Source: Lysobacter soli
Lineage (GTDB): Bacteria > Pseudomonadota > Gammaproteobacteria > Xanthomonadales > Xanthomonadaceae
Length of the DNA stretch: 64,000 nt
Direction of reading: 5' to 3'
NCBI RefSeq assembly: GCF_003382285.1
Contig: NZ_QTJR01000005.1
Span: forward strand, 186,001-250,000
A model generated the notes under the pieces. It was not told the origin of the DNA. It worked only from the letters and a program-made list of their open reading frames with translations, and did not search any database. Of this stretch, positions 9,587 through 17,107 are shown one piece after another (position 1 is the first letter of the stretch; every line of letters starts with the position of its first letter). The translations under genes and the position numbers were made by a program.

Positions 9587-10654
9587 ATGATTCGTGCAAC
9601 GCAAAAGGGGAAGGTGCTGCTGCATTACGCACTGGTATGCGCGCTCGGCATCGGCGCACCGACGGCGCTGGCCGCCAACCACAACGACGCCCCGCAGCTC
9701 GACACCATCCAGGCCGTGCTGACCGCACCGCCGCTGGTGCCGCCGCCGACCAACCGCAACAAGCCGGCGAAGGTCGTCGTGGACCTGGAAGTCATCGAGA
9801 AGGACATGCGCTTGGCCGATGGCGTGACCTACAACTTCTGGACCTTCGGCGGCAGCGTGCCGGGTAGCTTCATCCGCGTACGCCAGGGCGACACGGTGGA
9901 GTTCACGCTCAAGAACGCGCACGACTCGCACATGCCGCACAACATCGACCTGCATGCGGTGAGCGGGCAGGGCGGCGGCGCCGAGGCGACGTTCACGCTG
10001 CCGGGCCACAAGACGAAGTTCACCTTCAAGGCGCTCAATCCCGGCCTGTACGTCTACCACTGCGCCATGCCGCCGGTGGGCATGCACATCGCCAACGGCA
10101 TGTACGGCCTGATCCTGGTCGAGCCGCCGGAGGGCCTGCCGAAGGTGGACAAGGAGTTCTACGTGATGCAGGGCGACTTCTACACCGAAGGCAAGCACGG
10201 CGATCCGGGCCTGCAGCCCTTCAGCCTGGAAAAGGCCATCGACGAGCATCCGACCTACGTGGTGTTCAACGGTTCGGAAGGCGCGCTGACCGGCGACAAC
10301 GCGTTGACGGCGAAGGCGGGCGAGACCATCCGCATGTACGTCGGCAACGGTGGCCCGAACCTGGTGTCCAGCTTCCACGTGATCGGCGAGATCTTCGACA
10401 AGGTCTACACCGAGGGCGGTTCGAAGTACCAGGAGAACGTGCAGACCACGCTCGTGCCCGCCGGCGGTTCGGTGATCGTCGAGTTCAAGGCCGACGTGCC
10501 GGGCAACTTCGTGCTGGTGGACCACAGCATCTTCCGCACGTTCCACAAGGGCACGCTGGGCATCCTCAAGGTGGACGGCGAGAAGAACCCGTCGATCTAC
10601 AGCGGCCAGCAGTCCGAAGCCGAATACGCGGCGCCGGCGAAGGCCGGTCACTGA
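9587..10654 (+). CDS. nirK: Copper-containing nitrite reductase NirK (AniA-type)
   Basis: NirK reduces nitrite to nitric oxide in the periplasm. The 355-residue protein has a signal peptide ending near [10 protein letters not shown] and two cupredoxin domains. Type 1/type 2 copper ligands are visible in [40 protein letters not shown] and [17 protein letters not shown] 9587 is chosen because it directly precedes the signal peptide; in-frame starts further upstream lack one. It heads nirK-nirV-sco-azurin behind an FNR box. Azurin encoded downstream is a plausible electron donor. Confidence 0.94.
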   Translation: MIRATQKGKVLLHYALVCALGIGAPTALAANHNDAPQLDTIQAVLTAPPLVPPPTNRNKPAKVVVDLEVIEKDMRLADGVTYNFWTFGGSVPGSFIRVRQGDTVEFTLKNAHDSHMPHNIDLHAVSGQGGGAEATFTLPGHKTKFTFKALNPGLYVYHCAMPPVGMHIANGMYGLILVEPPEGLPKVDKEFYVMQGDFYTEGKHGDPGLQPFSLEKAIDEHPTYVVFNGSEGALTGDNALTAKAGETIRMYVGNGGPNLVSSFHVIGEIFDKVYTEGGSKYQENVQTTLVPAGGSVIVEFKADVPGNFVLVDHSIFRTFHKGTLGILKVDGEKNPSIYSGQQSEAEYAAPAKAGH

Positions 10655-10691
10655 GGCCGGACGCGGTCCGGTCGGGAGGAGGGCAGTCGCC

Positions 10692-11480
10692 ATGTTCGCC
10701 ACGTCCATCATCGCGGCTGCCCTGCTCGAAGGCGCGCTGCTGGCGGCTCCCGCGCCAGCAGCGCCAGCGGCGGAGCCCGTCGCGTTCGTCGCGATTCCCG
10801 CCGGCGAGATCCGCTCCACCGTTCGCTACGAAGGCGACGACGGAGCGCGGCGGATTGCGACATTCGAACTCTCGGCGCGTGCGGTCACGGTGCGCGAGTT
10901 CGAACGGTTCGTGCAGGCGCACCCGCAGTGGAAGCGCGGCAACGCGCCGACGCTGCTCGCCGATTCGGCATACCTCGCGAACTGGGTCGATGCCGACCGC
11001 GCCGGCGATGGCGTCGACGCGAACGCCCCCGTCACGCACGTCAGTTGGTTCGCCGCCGATGCGTATTGCAAGTCGATCCACGCGCGACTTCCCGACTGGA
11101 GCGAGTGGGAGTACGTGGCCGCCGCCGACGACGCCCGACGCGATGCACGCAGCGATTCCGCCTGGCGCGCACGCACCTTCGACGACGGCACGCCGCGGGC
11201 GATGGACGCACGCCCTGGCGCCATCGCCAACGCCTACGGCGTGCACGGCGTGCACGGCGCGGCGTGGGAGTGGGTCGGCGACTACGCGACGTTGCTGGGC
11301 GATGCCGACAAGCGCGGCTCGGACGACGGCGATCGCCTGCAGTTCTGCGGTGCCACCGGCCTGTCGTTCGCCAATCGCGACGACTACGCCATCCTCAAGC
11401 GCGTCGCGCTGCTGTCGGCGATGGAACCGCGCAGCACGCTCGGCAACTTGGGCTTCCGTTGTGCACGGAGTTCACCATGA
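10692..11480 (+). CDS. nirV: NirV-like formylglycine-generating-enzyme-fold protein
   Basis: A 262-residue exported protein (N-terminal hydrophobic segment, then Ala/Pro-rich linker). It has the FGE-sulfatase fold seen in NirV: PVTHVSWFAADAYC, ARLPDWSEWEY, GVHGAAWEWVGDY and LGNLGFRCA. NirV genes commonly follow nirK; their exact role in NirK maturation is unsettled. The gene lies 37 nt after nirK, and its stop overlaps the following start (ATGA). Confidence 0.85.
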   Translation: MFATSIIAAALLEGALLAAPAPAAPAAEPVAFVAIPAGEIRSTVRYEGDDGARRIATFELSARAVTVREFERFVQAHPQWKRGNAPTLLADSAYLANWVDADRAGDGVDANAPVTHVSWFAADAYCKSIHARLPDWSEWEYVAAADDARRDARSDSAWRARTFDDGTPRAMDARPGAIANAYGVHGVHGAAWEWVGDYATLLGDADKRGSDDGDRLQFCGATGLSFANRDDYAILKRVALLSAMEPRSTLGNLGFRCARSSP

Positions 11481-12076
11481 AACGACTGATCAAACCGCTC
11501 CACGTCGTCGTGCTGGCGCTCGCCATGAGCCTGCCCGCGATGGCGAACGACGCGCCGCTTCCCGGCGACTCGGTCTACCAGGTCCAGGCGCATGCCGTGG
11601 ACCAGCAGGGACGTCCGCTCGAATGGAACGCCCTGCGCGGAAGACCGACGATCGTGTCGATGTTCTACGCCAACTGCCACCTGATGTGCCCGCTGATCAT
11701 CGCCAGCGGCAAGGCGCTGCAGACGCGGCTGGAACCGACGCAACGCGACGCGCTCCACTTCGCCGTCATCAGCATCGACCCGGCGCGCGACACGCCCGCG
11801 GCGTTGCAGGAGGTGGCGCAGGCGCACCGCCTCGACGCCGACCACTGGCGCCTGCTGCGTCCCGACGACGCCGACGTCCGCACGCTCGCCGCGGCGCTGA
11901 ACATCCGCTATCGCGCGCAGCCCGACGGCACCTTCAACCACACCAGCGTCCTGATCCTGCTCGACCGCGACGGCCGCATCGTCGCGCGCAGCGAGGTGAC
12001 CGGCCTGCAACCCGATGCGCGGTTCGTCGCGACGGTGCGCAAGCACCTGTCCGGCGCGACGGCGGCCGCGCGTTGA
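11477..12076 (+). CDS. Sco1/SenC/PrrC-type copper chaperone (thioredoxin fold)
   Basis: A 199-residue periplasmic protein with a signal peptide (cut near PAMANDA). The Sco copper motif is present as NCHLMC (CXXXC) with the distal His in FNHTSVLI. Sco proteins deliver copper to cupredoxin-type centres. Position between nirV and azurin suggests service to NirK or azurin rather than cytochrome oxidase; this is inferred from neighbours. The start overlaps the nirV stop. Confidence 0.88.
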   Translation: MKRLIKPLHVVVLALAMSLPAMANDAPLPGDSVYQVQAHAVDQQGRPLEWNALRGRPTIVSMFYANCHLMCPLIIASGKALQTRLEPTQRDALHFAVISIDPARDTPAALQEVAQAHRLDADHWRLLRPDDADVRTLAAALNIRYRAQPDGTFNHTSVLILLDRDGRIVARSEVTGLQPDARFVATVRKHLSGATAAAR

Positions 12077-12119
12077 ACCTTCACGTTTTTCCAACCACAC
12101 GTTCCACTCAGGAGTCACC

Positions 12120-12578
12120 ATGAAGATCGTCACCCGTTCGCTCCTCATCGCCGGCCTGCTCGGCGCCGCCGGCTTCGCCCAGGCCGCCGGAAACTGCACC
12201 GTCTCGCTCAAGGGCGACGACGCGATGAAGTTCGACTTGAAGGAAGCCACAGTGTCCGCCGCGTGCCCGACCATCACCGTCGAGCTGACGCACACCGGGA
12301 AGATGCCGGCCGCCGCGATGGGCCACAACGTCGTCATCGCCGCGACCAAGGACATGGACGCGGTGGCGCGCGACGGCATCAAGGCGGGCGTCGCCGGCAA
12401 CTACGTCAACAAGGCCGATGCGCGCGTGATCGCCGCCACCACGCTGGTCGGCGGCGGACAGAAGACCAAGGTCACCTTCCCCGGCAAGAAGCTCACCGCC
12501 GGCGGCGATTACACCTTCTTCTGCAGCTTCCCGGGGCATTCGATGCTCATGAAGGGCAAGCTGGTCGTCACCAAGTAA
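12120..12578 (+). CDS. azu: Azurin
   Basis: A 152-residue precursor with a signal peptide ending at QAAGNC. Type 1 copper ligands are recognisable: MGHNVVI (His), then FFCSFPGHSMLMKG (Cys, His, Met). Azurin is a periplasmic electron carrier and can donate to NirK. A GGAG lies 7 nt before the ATG. It is followed by a rho-independent terminator, so it ends the nirK operon. Confidence 0.94.
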   Translation: MKIVTRSLLIAGLLGAAGFAQAAGNCTVSLKGDDAMKFDLKEATVSAACPTITVELTHTGKMPAAAMGHNVVIAATKDMDAVARDGIKAGVAGNYVNKADARVIAATTLVGGGQKTKVTFPGKKLTAGGDYTFFCSFPGHSMLMKGKLVVTK

Positions 12579-12587
12579 TGCGTCCCT

Positions 12588-12620
12588 GGGGCCGCCTGCA
12601 CGCCGGGCGGCCCCTTTCTT
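12588..12620 (+). terminator. Rho-independent terminator after azurin
   Basis: GGGGCCGCC pairs perfectly with GGCGGCCCC (9 bp, 9-nt loop), followed by TTTCTT. It separates azurin from the small gene at 12,642, which may receive read-through only. Confidence 0.8.
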
Positions 12621-12641
12621 CATGCAACGCAGGAGTACCGC

Positions 12642-12875
12642 ATGGAATTCAACGTGACCGTCGACCTTGGCCATGCCGATCTGCAGCGGATCGATGAAGC
12701 CCTCCGCGACGTGGACCCGGCCGCGCTGGTCGACACCGATGGCGACGCGCTGCGCGTGGCAGGCGCCTTCGACATCGTGACCTTGCTGACCACACTGCGC
12801 GGCGCGGGGTGCGAGCTGACCGCGCACGACATCCAGCGCCTACCGTCGGTGTGCTGCGGCGGCTGCAGCGGGTAG
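12642..12875 (+). CDS. Small protein with C-terminal CCGGC cysteine cluster (family 2 of 2)
   Basis: A 77-residue protein preceded by CAGGAG (8 nt before ATG). Its pattern ALRDVDPAALV, GDALRV, LRGAG matches the 6,919-7,182 product ([22 protein letters not shown]), and it ends in PSVCCGGCSG. The pair is found at the two ends of the same anaerobic/copper island. A metal-handling role is inferred; the family is unrecognised. Confidence 0.75.
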   Translation: MEFNVTVDLGHADLQRIDEALRDVDPAALVDTDGDALRVAGAFDIVTLLTTLRGAGCELTAHDIQRLPSVCCGGCSG

Positions 12876-13374
12876 ACGCGGCCTCGCGGCGCGCATTCAC
12901 CGGTTCGGCGCTGCATGTCGGTTTTAGCGTGGTGCAGGTGGCGGCGCAGTGCAGCGACTCCGCGCGGCGTCCGCTGTCGAGGCGTGCCGCCGACTCGAGC
13001 TAGCTCGTCGAAGAAGGGCGAAGGGAGTCAGTGTCGCGATGGACGAGCCGCGCCGCGAGGCTAGTAGGCGGTTCGCCGACGTGCTGCCGACGGCGAGTGG
13101 TGCAACGCTTATGAGGAGGGGTGATGCGGAAGATCAGAGTGGGGATAAGGCGCCGTTATCGGGGGTAGGGTGGGAGCTTCCGGCCGTGACGCCAGCTCAC
13201 GACCTCCTCCTGCACTTGTAAACGGTGACGTACCTGTTGGCAGCAAAGTCTAGACGGTGTGAGTCGAGCGCTTCTGGCCGATCGCGGCCATCGAGAGCGG
13301 AGAATGGCGGCCAGCAGGGCTAATGTCCGCTTTCGACTCCAACAGGACATATCGAACTACGGCCCTTTCGCGAA
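12876..13374. other. Gene-free stretch between the denitrification island and the orphan-gene region
   Basis: About 500 nt without a convincing coding frame. It holds one fragment of the dispersed repeat (GTTATCGGGGGTAGGG near 13,155) and one full repeat copy (13,268-13,350). Confidence 0.6.
13268..13350 (+). repeat. Dispersed palindromic repeat, copy 1
   Basis: Carries both arms of the family: GCTTCTGGCCGATCGCGG at the left and TAATGTCCGCTTTCGA at the right. The distal half-palindrome is diverged (AACAGGACAT). Confidence 0.6.
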
Positions 13375-13764
13375 TCAGTTTAGGTCGTCAGTCTCGCGCC
13401 GGTCAGCGTCCTCTAGTCCCCCGCAGAAGCTAGCGACGATAGCGTCGAAACGATAGGGCTTCTGGAAGACGGGAACCCCAGGTGGCGCTTCCAAATCATC
13501 GGCGTCCAAGCCAGTGGTCAGAGCAACCTGGATCTTCGGGTATTGCCACCCGATTCGGCGCGCGAGTTCGAGTCCCTGACTGCCCTGCCACACAGTCGCG
13601 TCGATCAGGACGCAATCGAAGTGGACGTGGGAAACAAATTCCAACGCGGAGTTTGCATCTGGAGCCGTCCAGACGATTACGTCATACCCCGCGAATAACT
13701 TTCGCGCGTTCTCAGCAAGAAAGTGGTCCAGCTCGACCAACAACATGTGGCAAGGGTTGCTCAT
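13375..13764 (-). CDS. Stand-alone response-regulator receiver domain
   Basis: About 129 residues from MSNPCHMLL, with the CheY-like pattern: hydrophobic strand MLLVELDHF, the phospho-acceptor region DCVLIDATVW, and the conserved Lys-Pro in FQKPYRFD. No output domain follows and no kinase is adjacent. The start is uncertain: the frame is open to 13,812 and no strong ribosome site is seen. Confidence 0.65.
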   Translation of the reverse strand: MSNPCHMLLVELDHFLAENARKLFAGYDVIVWTAPDANSALEFVSHVHFDCVLIDATVWQGSQGLELARRIGWQYPKIQVALTTGLDADDLEAPPGVPVFQKPYRFDAIVASFCGGLEDADRRETDDLN

Positions 13765-13934
13765 GGGTACGTCGATTATTGCAGTTGCCGCACGCTGCTG
13801 TTCAGATGTCAAAGAAATGTCGGAACAACCTTCCGAACGTGTCAGCCCGCATCTGTGTGAAGCCCGTCATCGCTTCACATACCCCTTGCGAGGTCTTCAT
13901 TACCTTTGAACGAAACCACACAGGGAGTGGGACA

Positions 13935-14216
13935 GTGAAATCGACAGTGAAATTCCTGCCGCCAGGCTGGGAGCTCGAAGCGCTACCTCCGAATAAGGAG
14001 CGTCGCGAGTGCGGCTTGAGGCTGGTAGGTCCGGATGGAAGATTCGTCACCTTTACGCACAAGCCTTTCCAGTTCGCGTGCGAACTAACGCGCGAGTTCG
14101 AGGCCAATCTGCGTGCCTTGCAGCGTTCGGAAGATCAGAGCGATGAATTTGCCGCGCGGCCAGATTCTACGGGCGCACGCGCTAGCTCGCTGGACGCGCA
14201 CTCGAATTGGCTTTGA
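13935..14216 (+). CDS. 'LPPGW' family small protein, copy 1
   Basis: A 93-residue protein from GTG 13935, preceded by AGGGAG. Signature: FLPPGWELEALPP, RRECGLRLVGPDGR, FTHKPFQFACE. Related copies follow at 14,240 and (broken) at 16,511. No known domain recognised; the sequence looks soluble. Confidence 0.6.
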   Translation: MKSTVKFLPPGWELEALPPNKERRECGLRLVGPDGRFVTFTHKPFQFACELTREFEANLRALQRSEDQSDEFAARPDSTGARASSLDAHSNWL

Positions 14217-14239
14217 CGAACAACGTGAGAGAAGTCGCC

Positions 14240-14440
14240 ATGAACCAATCACTCCAAACACTTCCCCCTGACTGGAAGATCGAAGTGCACGGGCCTGCAT
14301 GTGGATGGCCGACCTGCACGATCATCATCACGAGCCCCACCGGATTACAAATGCGATTCACTCATCAGCCGGATGAGCGAGCTCGAGTTCTCACTGAGCA
14401 GTTGCAAGACGCAATGGGATATCGGAGCGACTTCGCTTAA
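14240..14440 (+). CDS. 'LPPGW' family small protein, copy 2
   Basis: A 66-residue protein: TLPPDWKIEVHGP, CTIIITSPTGLQMRFTHQP, RARVLTEQLQ. It keeps the LPP.W, SP.G and F.H.P spacing of its neighbours but lacks the long C-terminal tail of copy 1. Only 23 nt separate it from copy 1, so the two may be co-transcribed. Function unknown. Confidence 0.6.
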   Translation: MNQSLQTLPPDWKIEVHGPACGWPTCTIIITSPTGLQMRFTHQPDERARVLTEQLQDAMGYRSDFA

Positions 14441-14515
14441 GCGAGTGTCGGCGCCGCCTTGCCGGATAGGCGGCTATAACCGGCAGCAACGCAACAATTT
14501 CTGCTGCTGGTTGCT

Positions 14516-14752
14516 TCAAACTCGGCGGGTTTCATAGGTGCAATTATCCCCTTGAGACCAACTCTCTCGCGCAAAGAGATGTACGCGGGACCGGCTGAGC
14601 CTCTCGGCATGAGTGCTCGCGTTCCAGCCGATCTGCAAATGCGGCTCCACTTCGTTCCAGTCAAGCTGTGGAAGCTGTTCGCGAGCTTTACGGCTGAGCT
14701 GCGTCGCAAACTCGCGCTCCCCTTCCGACGAGGTTGACATGGCGAGACTCAT
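14516..14752 (-). CDS. Hypothetical small protein
   Basis: A 78-residue frame with a plausible amphipathic middle (EFATQLSRKAREQLPQLDW, NEVEPHLQIGWNAS). No strong ribosome site and no recognised family. It could be a shadow frame; listed because its composition is protein-like and nothing else covers this stretch. Confidence 0.35.
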   Translation of the reverse strand: MSLAMSTSSEGEREFATQLSRKAREQLPQLDWNEVEPHLQIGWNASTHAERLSRSRVHLFARESWSQGDNCTYETRRV

Positions 14753-14884
14753 CAGTCGGGAAGGTTGACTCTATCTCGCTGCCGAGCCCGCTTGTCGGAT
14801 GACGGTTGAGCTTTCACGATGGGCGCGGTCCATGGTCGGAGCATCCAAACGCTCAGAGAATGAACATTGGATCCGCTACTTAGG

Positions 14885-14970
14885 GATTTCCGCTTCTGGC
14901 CGATAGCAGAGGTCGGCCGGGTCGGGGCGCGCGATGATGCTAGTGTCCGCTCTCGACCCGAATCAGACCG
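14885..14970 (+). repeat. Dispersed palindromic repeat, copy 2
   Basis: TCCGCTTCTGGCCGATAGC at the left and TAGTGTCCGCTCTCGACCC at the right, the same two-arm layout as copy 1 with substitutions. Confidence 0.6.
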
Positions 14971-15008
14971 CGGTTCCCGGGAAGTCGATTCTTCTCCTGC
15001 TGCAGCCC

Positions 15009-15269
15009 TCACCGCACCGCTGGCGCGGAAAGGGCGCCTTGCAACGCCTGCTCCGTCAAGACGGGTTCGCGACAGCGGAACCAACTTCTCCTTGCGATAT
15101 CACCGACTTGAATCCAACCAATATCTGCAGCGAATCCGCTGGCGTACCAACAGCAGGCCAGTCGGGGTTCTGCAGACCACCAGTGGTCTTTGAGATACCA
15201 GACTCGGCCCCGTCGACCGAGCGCCTCCAGGTAGTAACGCTGCATCGCAGCCAATCGAACGGTGTTCAC
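15009..15269 (-). CDS. Hypothetical aromatic-rich small protein
   Basis: An 86-residue frame starting at GTG 15269 with an ideal GGAGG six bases upstream, which decides the start and is the main reason to believe it. Sequence features: MQRYYLEALGRRGRVWYLKDHWW and a C-terminal Arg/Cys region. No known domain recognised and no membrane span. Confidence 0.45.
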   Translation of the reverse strand: MNTVRLAAMQRYYLEALGRRGRVWYLKDHWWSAEPRLACCWYASGFAADIGWIQVGDIARRSWFRCREPVLTEQALQGALSAPAVR

Positions 15270-15484
15270 GGTGAACCTCCGAACTGCTGAGGTCGAAAAC
15301 ACGCTTTTCCGACGAGACTGCGCGCAGCTGCCCATCGGCTCTGACGTTCCAAAGCCACGCAACGGCGCCCCAGGCGAGTGTCGGCGGTGCTTTCAACTCG
15401 CCCCCGAGCCTGCGCTCAACCCTCAAAAACATTGAAAGGCCAAGGGCCAGCCGTGCCGACCCTGTACCTGTAACGTGTCTAGCT

Positions 15485-16159
15485 TCATGCGGTGGGCATG
15501 TGCGCCGCAAACGAGGGTGAAAGCTCGTCCGCGAAACGATGATTCACGTCGCGGTGACCAGCCTCATCCGCGCGAACTGCCACGACCACCTCCCGAAGCC
15601 GCGCGTCGGCCGGCAGCTTCCAGTAGTCCTTTGCGATCTGCGGCGCAGCCACGTTTTCTACTCTGCCCGAGTCGATCTCCGCCAGATACTGCGTGTAACT
15701 GATCACCGCCTGCTCTTCGAAGTAGCCCACAAGGCGATGCGCGGTGCGCGCCGACAGCAGATACAGCGCCAGAAAGAAGGCAAAGAATGCGGCTTGCGCT
15801 ACGAGTACGAGGGCGCGCTCCACCAAATTCGGCTTTGCAATTTCGATGAACGTCATCAGATGCATGCGCTCATTCTCGGCCTCCTCCATGAGCGCACGGA
15901 TCCAGCCAAGATCATGCTTCATCCAACGCAGGCAACGGAGGTGTATCAACGCCGCGCCAACTAGGCCTGGCACCGCGGCGACCGTCTCCAGCACGATCGC
16001 GCGGTTACCGTAACGTTTGGCAAAGAACGTATCGGCGAAGAAGCGCAAAGACCTGGTGATGCCGTAGGCGACCCGATCCGACAGATCGACCAGCCCATGG
16101 TGGGTGTCAAGGGCTACGTGTTCCGGAGTCTCGATGTATGGGGTAATCAGGGTGTTCAT
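15485..16159 (-). CDS. aox: Alternative oxidase (diiron ubiquinol oxidase)
   Basis: A 224-residue AOX-family protein: a cyanide- and NO-insensitive ubiquinol oxidase that reduces O2 without pumping protons. Diiron ligands are visible in the order LET (IVLETVAAV), ENERMHL, FEEQAV and [12 protein letters not shown]. Two hydrophobic helices between them fit interfacial membrane attachment. ATG 16159 is chosen because it follows a ribosome-site-like GGAG at suitable spacing. A perfect FNR-type box lies about 74 nt upstream. With NO reductase and FNR encoded just downstream, a role in respiration under NO or low O2 is likely. Confidence 0.9.
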   Translation of the reverse strand: MNTLITPYIETPEHVALDTHHGLVDLSDRVAYGITRSLRFFADTFFAKRYGNRAIVLETVAAVPGLVGAALIHLRCLRWMKHDLGWIRALMEEAENERMHLMTFIEIAKPNLVERALVLVAQAAFFAFFLALYLLSARTAHRLVGYFEEQAVISYTQYLAEIDSGRVENVAAPQIAKDYWKLPADARLREVVVAVRADEAGHRDVNHRFADELSPSFAAHMPTA

Positions 16160-16232
16160 AAGGACTCTCCACGGCACTTTGGGAAGGTCAAGGCCGATGG
16201 AGGTACTTTGAGGAAAGCCCGTTCTCTGTTCC

Positions 16233-16246
16233 TTGACCAGGATCAA
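16233..16246. promoter_or_regulatory. FNR/Anr-type box upstream of aox
   Basis: TTGAC-CAGG-ATCAA matches the FNR consensus in 9 of 10 half-site positions and lies 74 nt before the aox ATG (16,159, minus strand). Confidence 0.72.
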
Positions 16247-16407
16247 CTGAGAAAGGCGATTCAGCGATCGTTGGCAGAGAGCGCTCTGCTCGTGTTCGGC
16301 AGCGCGCATTAGGCGCCACGCATTCAGCAGCGAAGTCGGTTCGGGTTGGCCAGCCGGATGCCACCTCGCATTCGTCAGAAATGCGTCAGAAAACGTTGGG
16401 TCGCGAT

Positions 16408-16433
16408 GGTTCTGCGATGGGGTTCGCAGAACC
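16408..16433. other. Perfect 10-bp hairpin in the aox upstream region
   Basis: GGTTCTGCGA and TCGCAGAACC pair perfectly around a 6-nt TGGGGT loop. There is no T-tract. It lies in the ~350-nt gap between aox (16,160) and the broken LPPGW copy (16,511), which otherwise holds only the FNR box. Confidence 0.6.
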
Positions 16434-16510
16434 GTTGAAGATGACTGCGTTCACGTCGCGAGGGCACCGCGCCCATTAACGTAACATGCAAGGCTCTAGC
16501 CGGCTTGAAG

Positions 16511-16851
16511 ATGAACCATTCTGTCACCTCCCTGCCGCCCGGATGGCAACTCGAAATCCACCGGCCTTCGCGGGGCCGTCGAGAGTGTGAGCTACGCTTG
16601 ACGAGCCCGCGAGGACAGAGATCAAGCTTGCGCACAGGCCATTTCGGTTCGCGTGCGAGAACCCTCGGAACTTCGAGGCAGCCTTGCTCGCAGCGGACGC
16701 ACGTCTAGATCAGCGCGATGAGGTTTCGGTCAAGTGTACGAACGGAATTCGCTCTAGCGTGGATTTCCCTGCTGCGAGCGCACCCGTCGCCTGCAGAGCG
16801 CGTGGGGTTATGGCGGCTTTCTCGCTTAGTGCTTCGGTTGGTGTGCGGTGA
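16511..16851 (+). pseudogene. 'LPPGW' family copy 3, frameshifted
   Basis: The first frame reads MNHSVTSLPPGWQLEIHRP, RRECELRLTSPRG and then loses the pattern. The family pattern resumes in another frame as IKLAHRPFRFACENPRNFEA and runs to TGA 16849-16851. One frameshift near 16,620 therefore separates two good halves. Closest in sequence to copy 1 at 13,935. Confidence 0.65.
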
Positions 16852-17107
16852 GCATTCACCATGGGTTTGATCCCGCGCGCCAGCCTACCGCTGCTTACCG
16901 AACTTACCTTCCTCAGCGACGCGTGTCGCCGTCGTGGGCACGCGAGTGAAGGGTGTGGAGCGTGCCTTGCTAGCTTCCTGCGCATGGATGGTCTCTGGAC
17001 TGCGAAGCCTAGGCAGCACGGATCGGCTATTGCCCCGACACTTGACATGGGTTTAACCCTTTCGCATACCACGTGGGAAAGGATACTGCGACTCAGTGGA
17101 GGTCATC

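Noticed and set aside
14753-15484. Several overlapping 80-140-residue frames on both strands.
   Set aside because: Apart from the one at 15,009-15,269 with a strong ribosome site, none has start signals or protein-like features; a repeat copy occupies part of the stretch.
17042-17056. FNR box upstream of norB (TTGAC-ATGG-GTTTA).
   Set aside because: Only the left half-site matches; the right half has two of five expected bases. Mentioned in the norB entry but not listed as a site.
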